A DNA stretch of 64,000 nucleotides from Trema orientale (Eukaryota > Streptophyta > Magnoliopsida > Rosales > Cannabaceae), in NCBI GenBank assembly GCA_002914845.1, contig JXTC01000480.1, positions 2,061-66,060 of the forward strand. Direction: 5' to 3'. Made by a program: the position numbers and the translations under genes. The number at the start of each line of letters is the position of its first letter. Position 1 is the stretch's first letter. Below, in pieces: positions 1 to 12,290 of this stretch. The notes beneath the pieces are model-generated. The model did no database searches. It was not told where the DNA came from and was given only the letters and a program-made list of their open reading frames with translations.

Positions 1-273
1 GTGAAAGCAAAATTTGACATAAACTCAATGACAATTTTACCTAAAGTCAATGACAATTTGACCTCAAGTCAAAAATAATTCGACCTTAAGTTAAATATAT
101 ATACATATACACACACTGAAGTCGAGAACAATTTGTCCTCAATTCAAAAACAATATGACCTTGAGTATTTTTACTTGCATCTGAACCGAAGTTTAGTCAC
201 TAGAAAATTTTAGGATCTAACGATTTGTATGCCGATAACAGATAACAAATAACCATCCGAACGGTTCAAAATT
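1..273. repeat. Left flank of the LTR element, repeated at 9070-9561
   Basis: No gene. The stretch contains short imperfect repeats built on a 'gacctcaagtcaa'-like motif and a small TA-rich run. It is nearly identical to 9070-9561 beyond the LTR element, except that the downstream copy has an extra ~190 bp (about 9213-9405). The match ends exactly where the LTR begins, which is what an insertion breakpoint would look like. Confidence 0.85.
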
Positions 274-2386
274 TGTAAAAACCCAATTTTTGGGAGGATA
301 ATTTGGACATTTTACCAATTTTCGGATTTAAAAATTTGAGGGATTAATTCGCAAAGGTTTTGTACAAGGGGACTAAATTGCAAATTATGGGGGGACTATT
401 TTGCAAAGATTTAAAAATTTGGGACTTATGTGCAATTTTAGAAAATTGCACTGCCTAATGACTGTTGGGCCACGGGCCCCCCCTGCTCCCCCTCTCCCTT
501 TTCTCTCTCCCCCTCACCCGATCCCCTCTCCCAACTCACCTTCTCTCTTTGTTTTCTCTCTCGGCCAAGGAACAACCGAAGCACGTCGCCGCCGCCTCCG
601 GCCTTCGTCCGCCGCTCAAGCCGCTGGCATCAACTCGCCAGGCCACCGCGAAGCTCCGTCGGTCATCGCCTGCTGCCGCCGGTCAGTGGTTCGCCGGAAA
701 AAGATACAAAAGCCGTTTGACCCATTTTTGGATTTTCAGCCGCCGGCGAAGATTCCGGCGTCCATTTAACTCCAAACTGGTCCCGTTAGATTCGTATCGT
801 CGCAAGGGTCGTCAAGGTATATATATCTCAAACTCATACTATCCGAATCAAAATTTGCCATTTTTGGATATTTTGATGTTTAAGCTTGATCTTTTTTAAT
901 CCGGCCGTTGGATTATATTTTTGACCTCATTTTTGGAATGTACTCGGAAAATGGAGAAGTTTGATATATATACTATGTTGTTTGGTGATCGGCACAAAAT
1001 CGTGATCAGACGGTCGAGATTTTGTCTCGTTTTGCGTGCCACCAGTCCAGTGTGGACCCGGACCCGAATTGGACAAGTTATATGTCTAACCTAGCTATTT
1101 TGGGTACTAGGAATTCAGTGAAGAAGTCCGTTTGCAGAATTAAAGCTCCGGTGAGAAGTTGACTTTTCGTAAGAGGATGATCGAGGGCTCGGAATTAGCT
1201 CCCGACCCTCCAGGCGATCGTCAACGACACCTCGAGGACTCAATAGTGTGGTATCACTATTCTAGTGAGGTAGAGGTTCAGTTACCTTCGTTTTATACCG
1301 TTTTTGAGTTAAAAATTATTTTCTGCAACATATGAGAACAGGTGTGTTTTTAATTATTTGAATCATATGTGATGGAATCTGGTTGTATGATATATACTGT
1401 ACTGCTCTGGAAATTTGTTGTGTGCAGGTTATTTTGGATATATCAAAATAGGGCTGTTATACTGCCCGTTTTTCTGTAAAATCCTATTATGCATGTTTTA
1501 CTGAAAAACCAGAGTACGATAGTTTTTACACTTCAGTTCTGTAATGCACGTGTCATAGGATCATACATGAGCACCGTGTTAGCATCGTGGGTTTACAGTA
1601 CGGCGTTGCGTGCCCCACCGTCGGTGTAGAGTCCGTAAACCCGCGCGGAGTTTGTTACTTCTGATTACCTCCCCATTTGGCAAGCGTAGGCAATTCGGTT
1701 GCCCCTCCAGGTTTGGTAGGCGACACTTAGGTGTCCCCTCCGGGTATGGGCTTAGGTATCAGGTAGGCTGTTAGGTACACTTAGTGCCATCATCTTGATT
1801 TTCCACAGATGAGAGGATGTGAACTCATGGGCATGGGTTGATTTGTGTCATGTGCATATGGATTAATAGTTTTGATTACACTGTTTTATATATATGGATT
1901 TCCGGTTTGGATTATATATATATGGGTGTGTATGTTTTGGATTTGAACTAACCATGTAGGAGTTTTTCATCATTGAACTGTTTTTTTTTAAGGTAATTGT
2001 TATCCTACTGGACATTGTATGCTCACCTCCCCTTCCTCCCTTCCTCAGGTGGTGTCCAGTGCGATCTTGGTGATCAAGAGGAGTAAGAGGCTATCTTGAT
2101 TGTAGTTCGTTTCTTGGTAATGCTAGAAGTNATTTAACTTATTGTTGTGGATGATGATGATGCTTGAACTTATATTTGATTCTACGCTTTCTAATTATTA
2201 TTCGGTCTATGTTTAATGGTGTATACGAACTCTAGGAGAGGTTCACGGGATGAAATTCTAAATATTTTATTTTAATAGACTGTTTACAAAATTAAAACTT
2301 TTTAGACATTTTTCAAATAAATCAAGGAATTTCCCATCTTTGTGAAGTTCCCCTTCTGCCACTGGCCCGGATTTTGGGCCATGACA
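274..2386 (+). repeat. 5' LTR
   Basis: It begins TGTAAAAACCC and ends GGGCCATGACA, so it has TG...CA termini. It contains a GC-rich, proline-codon-rich stretch (about 465-770) and a TATA-like run at 819-826. Its first 1857 bases align with 7213-9068. A single N at 2131 marks a gap at the same LTR coordinate where the other LTR stops. Confidence 0.92.
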
Positions 2387-2393
2387 GAAATTT

Positions 2394-2411
2394 TGGTATC
2401 CGAGCTTTGTG
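2394..2411 (+). other. Primer binding site (initiator Met tRNA type)
   Basis: TGGTATCCGAGC lies 7 bp after the LTR end. It differs by one base from the TGGTATCAGAGC typical of plant LTR elements primed by initiator methionine tRNA. Confidence 0.8.
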
Positions 2412-2519
2412 TTTAGCAGCTCGGACGTATCACCATCAAACTAGATTGAAGTTATTTTTATAACAAGCATGCATCATTATCTCATTAATAGTTTGGCATA
2501 TTGTTTCAAACTTTTTAGG

Positions 2520-5500
2520 ATGCCTCCTAGAAGAGTTCTGAGGCATCAGCTGGATGCCGAACCTTCTCAACGTCTGGATTTCTCTCATCTGATCGATGCA
2601 ATGCATCAGGTGTTTGTCAAAATGAGCAATCCAGACTATCAGCCTCCAGCTCCGAGGGCACCTCAGCTGGATCAGTCAGATTACCTCCAGCGATTTATGC
2701 ACCTCTAGCCAAGACAGTTTGATGGTAGACCAGATCCTCTCGCGGCAATTGCTTGGCTACGTGAGATGGAGAGGCATTTTCGGTCCCTTGGTACTCTGGT
2801 GGAGTTTTGGGCAATTTTTGCTGTTACCTGTTTGACGGGGAGTGCCATTCACTGGTGGGAGACTGTAGAGCAAATGCAGAATGTTATGGGTCTGACTTAG
2901 GAAGACTTTGAGTGGATTTTCAGGGCTCAGTATGCCAATGAGGATCAACAAGATGAGATTATGAATCGGTTTGAGACCTTGGTCCAAGGTAACAGAACAG
3001 TGAATGAGTACCTGATTGAGTTCACTGAGTTGGCAAGTATAGCTCTTGACCTAGGTACGAGTGAGAAGTCTCGAGTTGCCAAATTCAGGAATCGTCTGAA
3101 TTGGAACATTTTCAACAGGATTGGCACTCAGACTTTTTACACTCTCCCTGAGATTGCAGTGGCTGCCCAGCGGACAGAGGCCATCGAAGAGGGATTTAAT
3201 TCCAGGAAGAACCAGCAGAGAAGTAATGACAGGAAAGCTACCAGAAGGAATCAGGGGCAATGGTTAGCCCGAGGTACTCCGAACAGTGGAAGCTCGAACA
3301 GTAGTGGTTCTTCAGGGGGTGGTAGAGGTAGTCCTTATGGAGGATGTTTTGTGTGTGGCCAGCAGGGTCGCCGGAAGAATGAGTATCCTATTCGTCTGCA
3401 GAAATCTCCTCTCTCTCAAGGAGGACCGCAGAGGAGCCAGTCAGGTTCTATTCCTTATCGGAACACTCAGGCAAGGCTGCAACAGTCCCAGAGTGCTTCG
3501 CAGACTTTTACTTCCCCTCAGTCTTATCAGCATCAGTACCGCCCTCAGGATTACACTCAGAACTTTCAGACTCCTCAGTCCTCAGGGAGTCAGAGTGGGC
3601 GTGGTTATGGCAGTAGTGGTTCAGGATCCAGCAGCAGCCGTCCTGATTAGGGGAAAGGCAACAAAAGGAAAAGAAAGGTGACTGGCCAAGCCTATACTCT
3701 TACTGGAGCTGACGACACTCAAGATCACACTGGCCGAGGTGTTGTTGACGGTATGATCCTTATTTCACACTCTTGGGCACATGTTTTATTTGATACTGGT
3801 ACATCCCATTCATTCATATCCTTGTTGTTTGCTCAACTATTGGGATTGGAATTTTCTGATTTGGATTGTGTATTGATGTTGGGTACACCTATGGGAGGAA
3901 TAGCCGATGTGTCTAATATGTGTAAGTCTTGTCAGATTGTGATTGGTGATAGAAAGTTGCTTGCTGATTTAATTGTATTACCGATGAGGCAGTATGACGT
4001 CATACTCGGTATAGATTGGCTATCGAAATATCGAGCCGTTGTGGACTATCACACGAAGCAAGTGACTCTTTTTCTTAGTGATGGACATCCCATTGTCTAT
4101 CAAGCTAGAATGAGTCCGTTGGAGCCTAGTCCTATGCTGAAAGTGTGTTTGGGTGGAAGAAAGAAACTCGAGTGTTATGGAAACTTGTTTGCCATGGATG
4201 GCGAGGTGAGGACAGACGATCAAGACCTAGGGATTCCGGTTGTGAGTGAGTATTCAGAGGTATTTCTTGAAGACTTACCGGGATTACCACCTGATAGGAA
4301 GATCGAGTTCTGTATTGAACTAGTTCCTGGAGCTCAGCCAGTTTCTATTCCAGCCTATCGCATGGCACCTGCTAAGATGGAAGAATTAAGAGAACAATTG
4401 GATGATCTACTTTTTAAAGGCTTCATTTGCAATAGCACTTCTCCTTGGGGTGCTCCTGTTTTGTTCGCAAAGAAAGTTGATGGTTCGTTGAGACTTTGTG
4501 TGGACTACAGGAAGTTGAACTAATTGACAGTGAAGAACAAGTATCCTTTGCCAAGGATAGATGAGTTGTTTGATCAACTCAGTGGTTCAAGATTCTTCTC
4601 CAAGATTGATTTAAGATCTGGTTATCATCAGTTGAAGATAAGAGAGGATGATATACCTAAGACAGCATTCATAACCCGATATGGTCACTTTGAGTTTTTA
4701 GTGATGCCATTTGGTTTAACGAATGCTCCTGCAGCCTTTATGGATCTCATGAATTGGATTTTCAGGCCATTTTTGGATCGTTTTATGGTTTTATTCATCG
4801 ACGACATCCTGGTGTATTCCAAGACTCGAGAAGAGCATGCTGAACATCTGGGGATAGTACTCAAGACCTTAAGAGATCATCAGTTGTATGCCAAGAGATC
4901 AAAGTGTGACTTTTGGATGTCAGAAGTGAAGTTCTTGGGTCATGTGATTTCTCACGGAGGTATTTCAGTCGATCCCGCTAAGATAGAAGCTGTTCTAGAG
5001 TAGGAAAGACTGAGAAATATGACGGAAGTACGTAGTTTCCTCGGTTTGGCAGGCTACTACCGTCGTTTTATGTAAGATTTCTCGAGAATTGCTTTGCCTT
5101 TGACCAAGTTAACCAGGAAGGACGTCAAGTTTGTTTGGGATCATGAAAGTGAAGAAGCTTTTGTCAGGTTGAAGCAGAGCTTAACCACCGCACCTGTTCT
5201 TACTGTTCCTGACAATAACGAGCCTTATGTGGTATATACCGATACTTCGAAGACGGGTTTGGGATGTGTCTTGATGCAGAATAGTCGAGTTGTGGCTTAT
5301 GCTTCTCGTTAGTTGAAGCTACATGAGAAGAACTATCCCACCCATGACTTGGAACTTGCAGCAGTGATCTTTGCATTGAAGATTTGGAGATGTTACTTGT
5401 ATGGTGTGAAGTTTGACATATTCTCCAATCATAAGAGTTTGAAGTATCTCTTTACCCAGAAGGATCTGAACTTGAAACAACGAAGATGGGTTAAATATAT

Positions 5501-7154
5501 AGAGGATTATGACTTCGACCTACAGTACCATCCTAGTAAGGCCAACGTTGTAGCCGATACACTGAGTAGGAAATCTCATGGTGTACTAGCTGCACTAGTG
5601 TTTGAAGATTAGAAGAACTCAGTTGTGATTGGTGATTATAACTTGCAATATTTCGAAAATGAAGGAGTTACTTGCTTAAGCAACATTATGATTTCGCCAT
5701 CTCTTCTCCAGACTGTCCAGCAGAGTTAGTGGCAAGACAGGGAGTTGAGGTCAACCTGGAACCGACTTCAGAATGGTGAATAATTAGATGGTTGGTGTAC
5801 TAACAGAGAAGGGTTCTTGCTTTTCAATAGGAAATTAGCTGTAGCTAATGACCCTAATCTTCGAGAGACCATTTTAACTGAGGCTCACAAATCAAGATTC
5901 GAAATACATCCGGGTAGTACTAAGATGTACCGGGACTTGAAATGACAGTATTGGTGGAAAGGTATGAAAAAAGATATGGCTACTTTTGTAGCTAAGTGTT
6001 TAACTTGTCAGTAAGTCAAGGCTGAACACCAGAGGCCAGCTGGATTACTTCAACCGTTACCTATTCCGGAGTGGAAGTGGGACAAGATTACGATAGACTT
6101 TGTGACCAGTTTACCAAAGACCTTGAGGAAGAATGACGCAGTTTGGGTGATAGTCGATTGGTTGATGAAAAGTGCTCACTTTATACCGATCTGGATTGAC
6201 TATTCTCTCACTAAGCTCAGTAAACTATATGTGGAGAACATTATACGCTTGCATGGTATGCCTTTAAGCATAGTTTCTGACAGAGATCCAAGGTTTACTT
6301 CCAAGTTTTGGAGAGCCTTACAGAAAGCGTTTGGTACGCAGTTAGATATCAGTACAGCTCATCATCTTAAGACAGATGGTCAGTCTGAAAGGACTATTCA
6401 GATTCTTGAGGACATGCTATGTTGTTGTATACTGGACTTTGGTGGGAACTGGGATGATCATCTTCCTTTAGTAGAATTTGCTTACAATAACAGTTACCAG
6501 ACCAATGTGGGTATGGCTCCATATAAAGTGCTGTATGGGAGGCCGTGTAGATCACCTTTGTGTTGGGTAGAACCAGAAGAGCATGTTACTCTTGGACCTG
6601 AATTGATTGAGGAGACTACTGAGAAGATCAAGGATATCCAAGAGAGACTCAAGGAGGTCCAGAGTCGCCAGAAGAGTTATGCTGACCCAAAAAAGCATGA
6701 GGTAGAGTTCGATACTGGTGATTCTATATTCTTGAAAGTAACTCCAAGACAAGATGTTACAAGATTCGGAGTTAAGGGTAAGCTTGCTCTAAGGTATATC
6801 GGTCTCTTTGGAATCACTGAGAGGATTGGACCAGTAGCGTATCACTTGAATCTACCTGCACAGTTGGATCACGTGCATAATGTGTTCCAAGTGTCGATGT
6901 TGAAGAAGTACACGCCAGACTCATCTCATGTTATTCAGTACGTGCATATACCGATCCAAGAAGATGTGTCCTATGAAGAGCAGCCTGTTCGCTTATTGGT
7001 AAGAGAGTTGAAGGTACTTCGCAACAGAGAGATTCCACTTGTCAAGGTGTTTTGGGAACATCACAAAGAAGACGAGGCTACTTGGGAACTCGAGACGGAG
7101 ATGTACGAGAAGTACCCTCATTTGTTTAATTTTCAGTTAGAAGTTATATTGTGA
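2520..7154 (+). pseudogene. Gag-pol polyprotein, degenerate (twelve internal stops, no frameshift)
   Basis: The ATG at 2520 (MPPRRV...) opens one frame that continues to TGA 7152-7154. Stops interrupt it at 2706, 2898, 3648, 4521, 5001, 5073, 5310, 5610, 5727, 5781, 5943 and 6012. Gag includes a zinc knuckle at 3345-3386 whose His and last Cys are replaced (Arg at 3369, Tyr at 3384). The protease DTG is at 3792. RT carries F-I-D-D at 4794-4805. RNase H spans about 5094-5600. Integrase has a His/Cys finger (about 5885-6011), then the core with SDRDPRF and GQSER motifs. A chromodomain-like tail (W-E-H-H...ATWE) sits at about 7050-7140. It is broken beyond function. All segments lie in one frame, so the damage is substitutional only. 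Confidence 0.96.
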
Positions 7155-7199
7155 TGTAAACCTTGACTTGTATTTTGAATTTCGGGACGAAATTCCTAT

Positions 7200-7212
7200 A
7201 AGGAGGGGAGAA
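7200..7212 (+). other. Polypurine tract
   Basis: AAGGAGGGGAGAA abuts the first base of the 3' LTR, the expected plus-strand priming site of an LTR retrotransposon. The TTCGGGACGAAATT just upstream is common in this lineage. Confidence 0.9.
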
Positions 7213-9068
7213 TGTAAAAACCCAATTTTTGGGTGAAAAATTTGGACATTTTACTAATTTTCGAATTTAAAAATTTGAAGGATTAATTCGCGAAGGTTTT
7301 GTACAGAGGGACTAAATTGCAAATTATGGGGGGACTATTTTGCAAAGATTTAAAAATTTGGGACTTATGTACAATTTTGGAAAATTTCACTGCCCAATGA
7401 CTATTGGGCCACGTGCCCCCCTGCTCCCCCTCTCCCTTTTCTCTCTCCCCCTCACCCGATCCCCTCTCCCAGCTCACCCTCTCTCTCTGCTTTCTCTCTC
7501 GGCCGAGGAACAACCGAAGCACACCGCCGCCGCCTCCGGCCTTCGTCTGCCGCTCCAGCCACCGGCATCGACTCGCCAGGCCGCCACGAAGCTCCGCCGG
7601 TCGTTGTCTGCTGCCGCCGGTCAGTGGTTCGCCAGAAAAAGACACAAAAGCCGTTTGACCCATTTTCGGATTTTTGGCCGCCGACGAAGATTCCGGCGTC
7701 CATTCGACTCCAAACTGGTCCCGTTAGATTCGTATCATCGCAAGGGTCGTCAAGGTATATATATCTCGACCCCATACTGTCCGGATCAAAATTTGCCATT
7801 TTTGGATATTTTGATGTTTAAGCTTGATCTTTTTTAATCCGGCCGTTGGATTGTGTTTTCGACCTCATTTTTGGAATGTACTCGGAAAATGGAGAAGTAT
7901 GATATATATATTATGTTGTTTGGTGATCGGCACAAAAATCGCGATTGGACGGTCGAGATTTTGTCTCGTTTTGCATGCCACCGGTCCGGTGTGGACCCGG
8001 ACCCGAATTGAACAAGATATATGTCTAACCTAGCTATTTTGGGTGCTAGGAATTCAGTGAAGAGGTCCGTTTGCAGAATTAAAGCTCCGGTGAGAAGTTG
8101 ACTTTTCGCAAGAGGACGATCGAGGGCTCGGAATTGGTTCCCGACCCTCCAGGCGACCGTCAACGATACCTCGAGGACTCAATAGCGTGGTATCGCTATT
8201 CTGGTGAGGTAAGGGTTCAATTACCTTCGTTTTATATCGTTTTTGAGTTAAAAATTATTTTCTGCAACATATGAGAACAAGTGTGTTTTTAATTATTTGA
8301 ATCATATGTGATGGAATCTGGTTGTATGATATATACTGTACTGCTCTGGGAATTTGCTGTGTACAGGCTATTTTGGGTATATCAAAATAGGGCCGTTATG
8401 CTACCCGTTTTTCTGTAAAATCCTATTATGAACGTTTTACTGAAAAACTAGAGTACGGTAGTTTTTACACTTCGGTTCTGTAATGCACGTATCATAGGAT
8501 CATACATGAGCACCGTGTTAGTATCGTAGGTTTACAGTGTGGTGCTGCATGCCCCACCATTGGTGTAGAGTCCGTAAACCCACATGGAGTTTGTTACTTC
8601 TGATTACCTCCCCATTTGGCAGGCGTAGGCAATTCGGTTGCCCCTCCAGATTTGGTAGGCGACACATGGGTGTCCCCTCCGGGTATGGGCTTAGGTGTCA
8701 GGAAGGCTGTTAGGTACACTTAGTGTCATCATCCTAGTTTTCCACAGATGAGAGGATGTGAGCTCATGGGTATGGGTTGATTTGTGTCATGTGTATATGG
8801 ATTGATGGTTTTGATTACACTGTTTTATATATATGGATTTCCGGTTTGGATTATATATATATGGGTGTGTATGTTTTGGATTTGAACTAACTATGTAGGA
8901 GTTTTCCATCACTGAACTGTTTTTCTTCAAGGTAATTATTTTCCTACTGGGCATTGTATGCTCACCCCCCTTTCTCCCTTCCTCAGGTGGTGTCCAGTGC
9001 GATCTTGGTGATCAAGAGGAGTAAGAGGCTATCTTGATTGTAGTTCGTTTCTTGGTAATGCTAGAAGT
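7213..9068 (+). repeat. 3' LTR (truncated at gap)
   Basis: It aligns along its whole length with 274-2130. The last ~256 bases present in the 5' LTR (2131-2386) are missing. It stops at N 9069, where the sequence jumps to a copy of the window's first bases. Confidence 0.93.
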
Positions 9069-9069
9069 N

Positions 9070-9561
9070 GTGAAAGCAAAATTTGACATAAACTCAATGA
9101 CAATTTTACCTAAAGTCAATGACAATTTGACCTCAAGTCAAAAATAATTCGACCTTAAGTTAAAAATATATATATATATACATATATATATACACACACT
9201 GAAGTCAAGTTGAGAACAATTTGAAATTAAATTGGTAATTGTACAACAAAATTTATTGTAATTAATTGGCTTTGATATTATAATTTTTTTTTAGAAAGTC
9301 AACTTAGTGGTAGTCTAATTTAAATATTACACATATTTTAACGATGATTACTCATGGAGACGTAACCATTGAAACGTCCTCCATATATATATATACACAC
9401 TGAAGTCAAGTCGAGAACAATTTGTCCTTAATTCAAAAACAATATGACCTTAAGTATTTTTACTTGCATCTGAACCGAAGTTTAGTCATTAGAAAATTTT
9501 AGGATCTAACGATTTGTATGCCAATAACAGATAAAAAATAACCATCCAAACGGTTCAAAAT
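9070..9561. repeat. Second copy of the 1-273 flank (empty-site-like)
   Basis: It matches 1-273 almost base for base, with an additional ~190 bp segment bracketed by two copies of a 'tatacacac(ac)tgaagtcaagt' stretch. At 9561 it continues into unique sequence where the upstream copy instead runs into the LTR. It therefore reads like the uninterrupted insertion site. Confidence 0.85.
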
Positions 9562-11140
9562 CCATTCAATTTGTACAAAATATACGACATATATACAAAA
9601 AAGTCCATGTCTTCATTTCTCTTAAATGGCAAAATCCTCTAGGTCAGTTTCTGCATTGACTTCATTGTTCTTCTGCTCTTTGGTTAACTTGTCCTTTTAT
9701 AGTCCAGACCCTTTTCATAAATAGTTTTATAGAAATTAAACTCTCATGCACGCATGCCCCTTTCACTAATATAACGTTTTTATGCCTGCAAAATAAGGAT
9801 AAATACATCAGCTTTAGATTAGAAAATTTGTTAATAATGTAATAAGTAAGGTCATAATGACTTAAGTCAAGATTCTTGACTTAATGGTCAAAAAGTTCTT
9901 TTACTTGAGGTCAAAAAATTCTTAACTTCAAAAAATGTTTCCTTTTCAGATGTCAAGAACTAGACCTAAGGTCAAAAAATATTTAACTCGAGGACAAGAA
10001 GCTCATAACTTAATTTGGGACCCAAGAACAAATAAAATAAGACCAAGTTTTCAGACGAAAACAAGGACTCATCCTACTGCACACCAAAAAAAAAAAAAAA
10101 AATCCCCAAGGTTAATCGCCTAAAAACAATGTTCTAAACTCTTAATAAATTAGTACAAATATGCACTATCTTGAAAATAAGACCTCAAAAGTGGTCAAAC
10201 ATGCGAAANAAACACATCACCATTGAAATTAAATACATTATATTCAACAGTTATCTCTTGTAAAAGTTGCACTATCTTTAAAAATATCACTTTAAAATGG
10301 TCAGTAGTAATCTAAAAAATACCAATTTTCTCTAAAAGATAATAACGACATCACACAAACCCACTAATAATCATCAACCAAAGTAAAAAAATTTGTACTT
10401 ATAAGATAAAAGCTCCAAAACAAAACATTTTGTTAAAAAAAAAAAATGTGAATAACCCACCTTTTTCTCACCGGAATCTATTTGCATCACCTTCCTCTTC
10501 AAATATTTCGCTAATGGGGCTCAAAATTTTTACATCCGTCTTCAGATCCTTCATTTTTGAGGAAATGGAGCTTCCAAGAATGACCAAATAGAGCTTTAGA
10601 GTATTTCAGGGTGGAGTGATAGCTGAAAATAATGGTAGAAACTAGTGTAGATCAGGGAAATTTTGGAGGTGATCATTTTGAGGGTTTTCTCTCTATACAC
10701 CATATGACTCAATTTTTTCTCTTTGGACTTTACTTTCTGTCTCTATACGTTTTCAAAATGGGTTTTTTTCTTTTTTTTTTTTTTTTTTTAAGTGGCTTTT
10801 CAAAATGGGTTTTACTATACGGTTTGGAGGTGATCAGGGAAATACACTAGTTTTACTATACGTTTCTGTATCGGTGGACTCAAAAGGTTAATGGTGTAGC
10901 TTAGGTGGGTATGTGAGAAAGAGTACGGTGACGTAGATTTTTCGGAGACGTAAATTTGCATTTTTGAATAACTGGCCCCACTTTCTAATCCTGGGAAAAT
11001 TTATTTTTTCAAGTAGTCACGAAAATGTCAATTTGCCCTAAGTTACTCATAGTGGTGTTCTTTTCTATTTAGCTTGCTCTATTCACAAACAATCTTTTAC
11101 TTTGATCGGGGAGAACAATTTACTTATCTAGATTTTCTTT
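9562..11140. other. AT-rich spacer
   Basis: No gene recognised. At 9855-10000 there are several direct and inverted variants of a 'gacttaagtcaa' motif. Poly-A/T runs occur at about 10086-10102 and 10770-10790, and a single N gap at 10209. Open frames here are short and low in complexity. Confidence 0.6.
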
Positions 11141-11435
11141 TTGGGGCTTATAGAAATATGACCAAATTTTGGGTCTAATTTCAGTAAATGTCCCTTTGTC
11201 AAAAGTTATAGCAAAATGTCCGGTATATATGCATATATACCAAGTGTAAAATTTTATATACCAAGTATAAAAAATTATATACCCAGTGCATTTCAGAACA
11301 GTCACTAAAATTGGTAGATATGTGTATCTACCAAGTGTAAAAAAATATCTACCTGGACATTTAGCTATAAAATTTTAAAAGTGGACATCTACTTAATCAA
11401 ATTTAAAATTTTGGTCATCCACCTAAATTTCTCTT
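11141..11435. mobile_element. TIR element (family B), short copy
   Basis: About 295 bp. The two ends are imperfect inverted repeats of each other: both contain a 'tatgaccaaa...tttt' block, then 'aagtaaatgtcc'-like and 'atagc(a)aaatgtcc' blocks facing inward. The whole is the reverse complement of the outer parts of 37621-38335. Long imperfect TIRs suggest a MULE-derived non-autonomous element. No target duplication was confirmed. Confidence 0.6.
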
Positions 11436-11824
11436 TCTTTTTTTGCTTATCTATGGGCCCATGTGATAGGTGGAATTGAACTGGACTATTATTTAGGATT
11501 TGATTGGGTAAGATTATATTAGTACTACGACTTGTTTGGTAGAGTATGAGACTAAAAAATGAGATTAGATAAAATAGTAGTTTAAAAAATAGATGGAGCA
11601 CACATTAATTGAGAATTGTGTAGTAAAACAATAGATGAAAAATATGTGAGACCTACATTTATTGAGAAATAAGTAAAATAAAGAGTAGAAAAAGAAATGA
11701 GGCTCACTTTTCGGAAATGAAAAGGAAGATGCACTATTTTAACCCAAGTATGCAATAGGTTTATAATAATCCCTTTCTAAGGTTGTTATTTTAACTCCTC
11801 ACTAATAGTTCAACCATAATTTGT

Positions 11825-12290
11825 GTACTAAGAGCATCTCTAATCCAACACTAAATTGGACTAAAACAACATTTTGGAGTAAAAAAATCCCTCCAACCCA
11901 ACGTTAAATCCTACACCATATTTTGTGTGGTAAATAATGTTACACCAAATTTGGCGTAATACTATTCAAGTTTTATTTTTTCCAATTATATAATCCCATT
12001 TTTATAAATTTCTACAAATTAATGTATTCCCAATGTATCATTTTTTATTAGCCTTTATTATTAATGATTTAATTTAATTTGATTATAATTAAAACTAAAA
12101 TTTACACTGAACTAGAATAATTTAATTTGATTATTACTAAATTTTTTTTCCAATAATTAGCAATAATGTGTGAATTAATATATATATGTAATTATTTGTG
12201 AAATAAATTAATTGTTGAGGACTAGAAAGATAAATAAAAAAGAGGGAATATTCACTAAAGTACAATGGTTGGAGTCCAACTGTATAAAAG
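11825..12290. mobile_element. Possible MITE ('gagcatctc' type)
   Basis: It begins with agagcatctctaatccaac, a start common to many plant MITEs, and has AT-rich non-coding content. A possible right end lies near 12262-12290 ('ggttggagtccaac'). The inverted match between ends is weak, so this is tentative. Confidence 0.3.

Larger units (their letters stand above)
274..9068 (+). mobile_element. Ty3/gypsy chromovirus-type LTR retrotransposon, 3' LTR truncated
   Basis: The element has a 5' LTR at 274-2386, a primer binding site at 2394-2411, one gag-pol frame at 2520-7154, a polypurine tract at 7200-7212, and a 3' LTR from 7213 that is cut at a one-base gap (9069). Domain order is gag, protease, reverse transcriptase, RNase H, integrase, C-terminal chromodomain-like segment. 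Integrase downstream of RT places it in Ty3/gypsy; the chromodomain-like tail and ~2 kb LTRs fit the Tekay/Del chromovirus lineage (family inference). Twelve in-frame stops and LTR divergence (about 16 differences in the first ~215 bp by eye) show an old, non-autonomous copy. Confidence 0.96.

Noticed and set aside
465..899. Proline/serine-rich open frame in the 5' LTR, with a counterpart at 7340-7837 in the 3' LTR
   Set aside because: It is present in both LTRs only because they are copies of each other. The content is low-complexity CT-rich repeat sequence and the two frames differ in start and length.
1..9561. Interpretation of the repeated flank as a large target-site duplication
   Set aside because: LTR elements create duplications of about 4-6 bp. 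A 273-bp copy starting at an N gap is better explained by haplotype joining.
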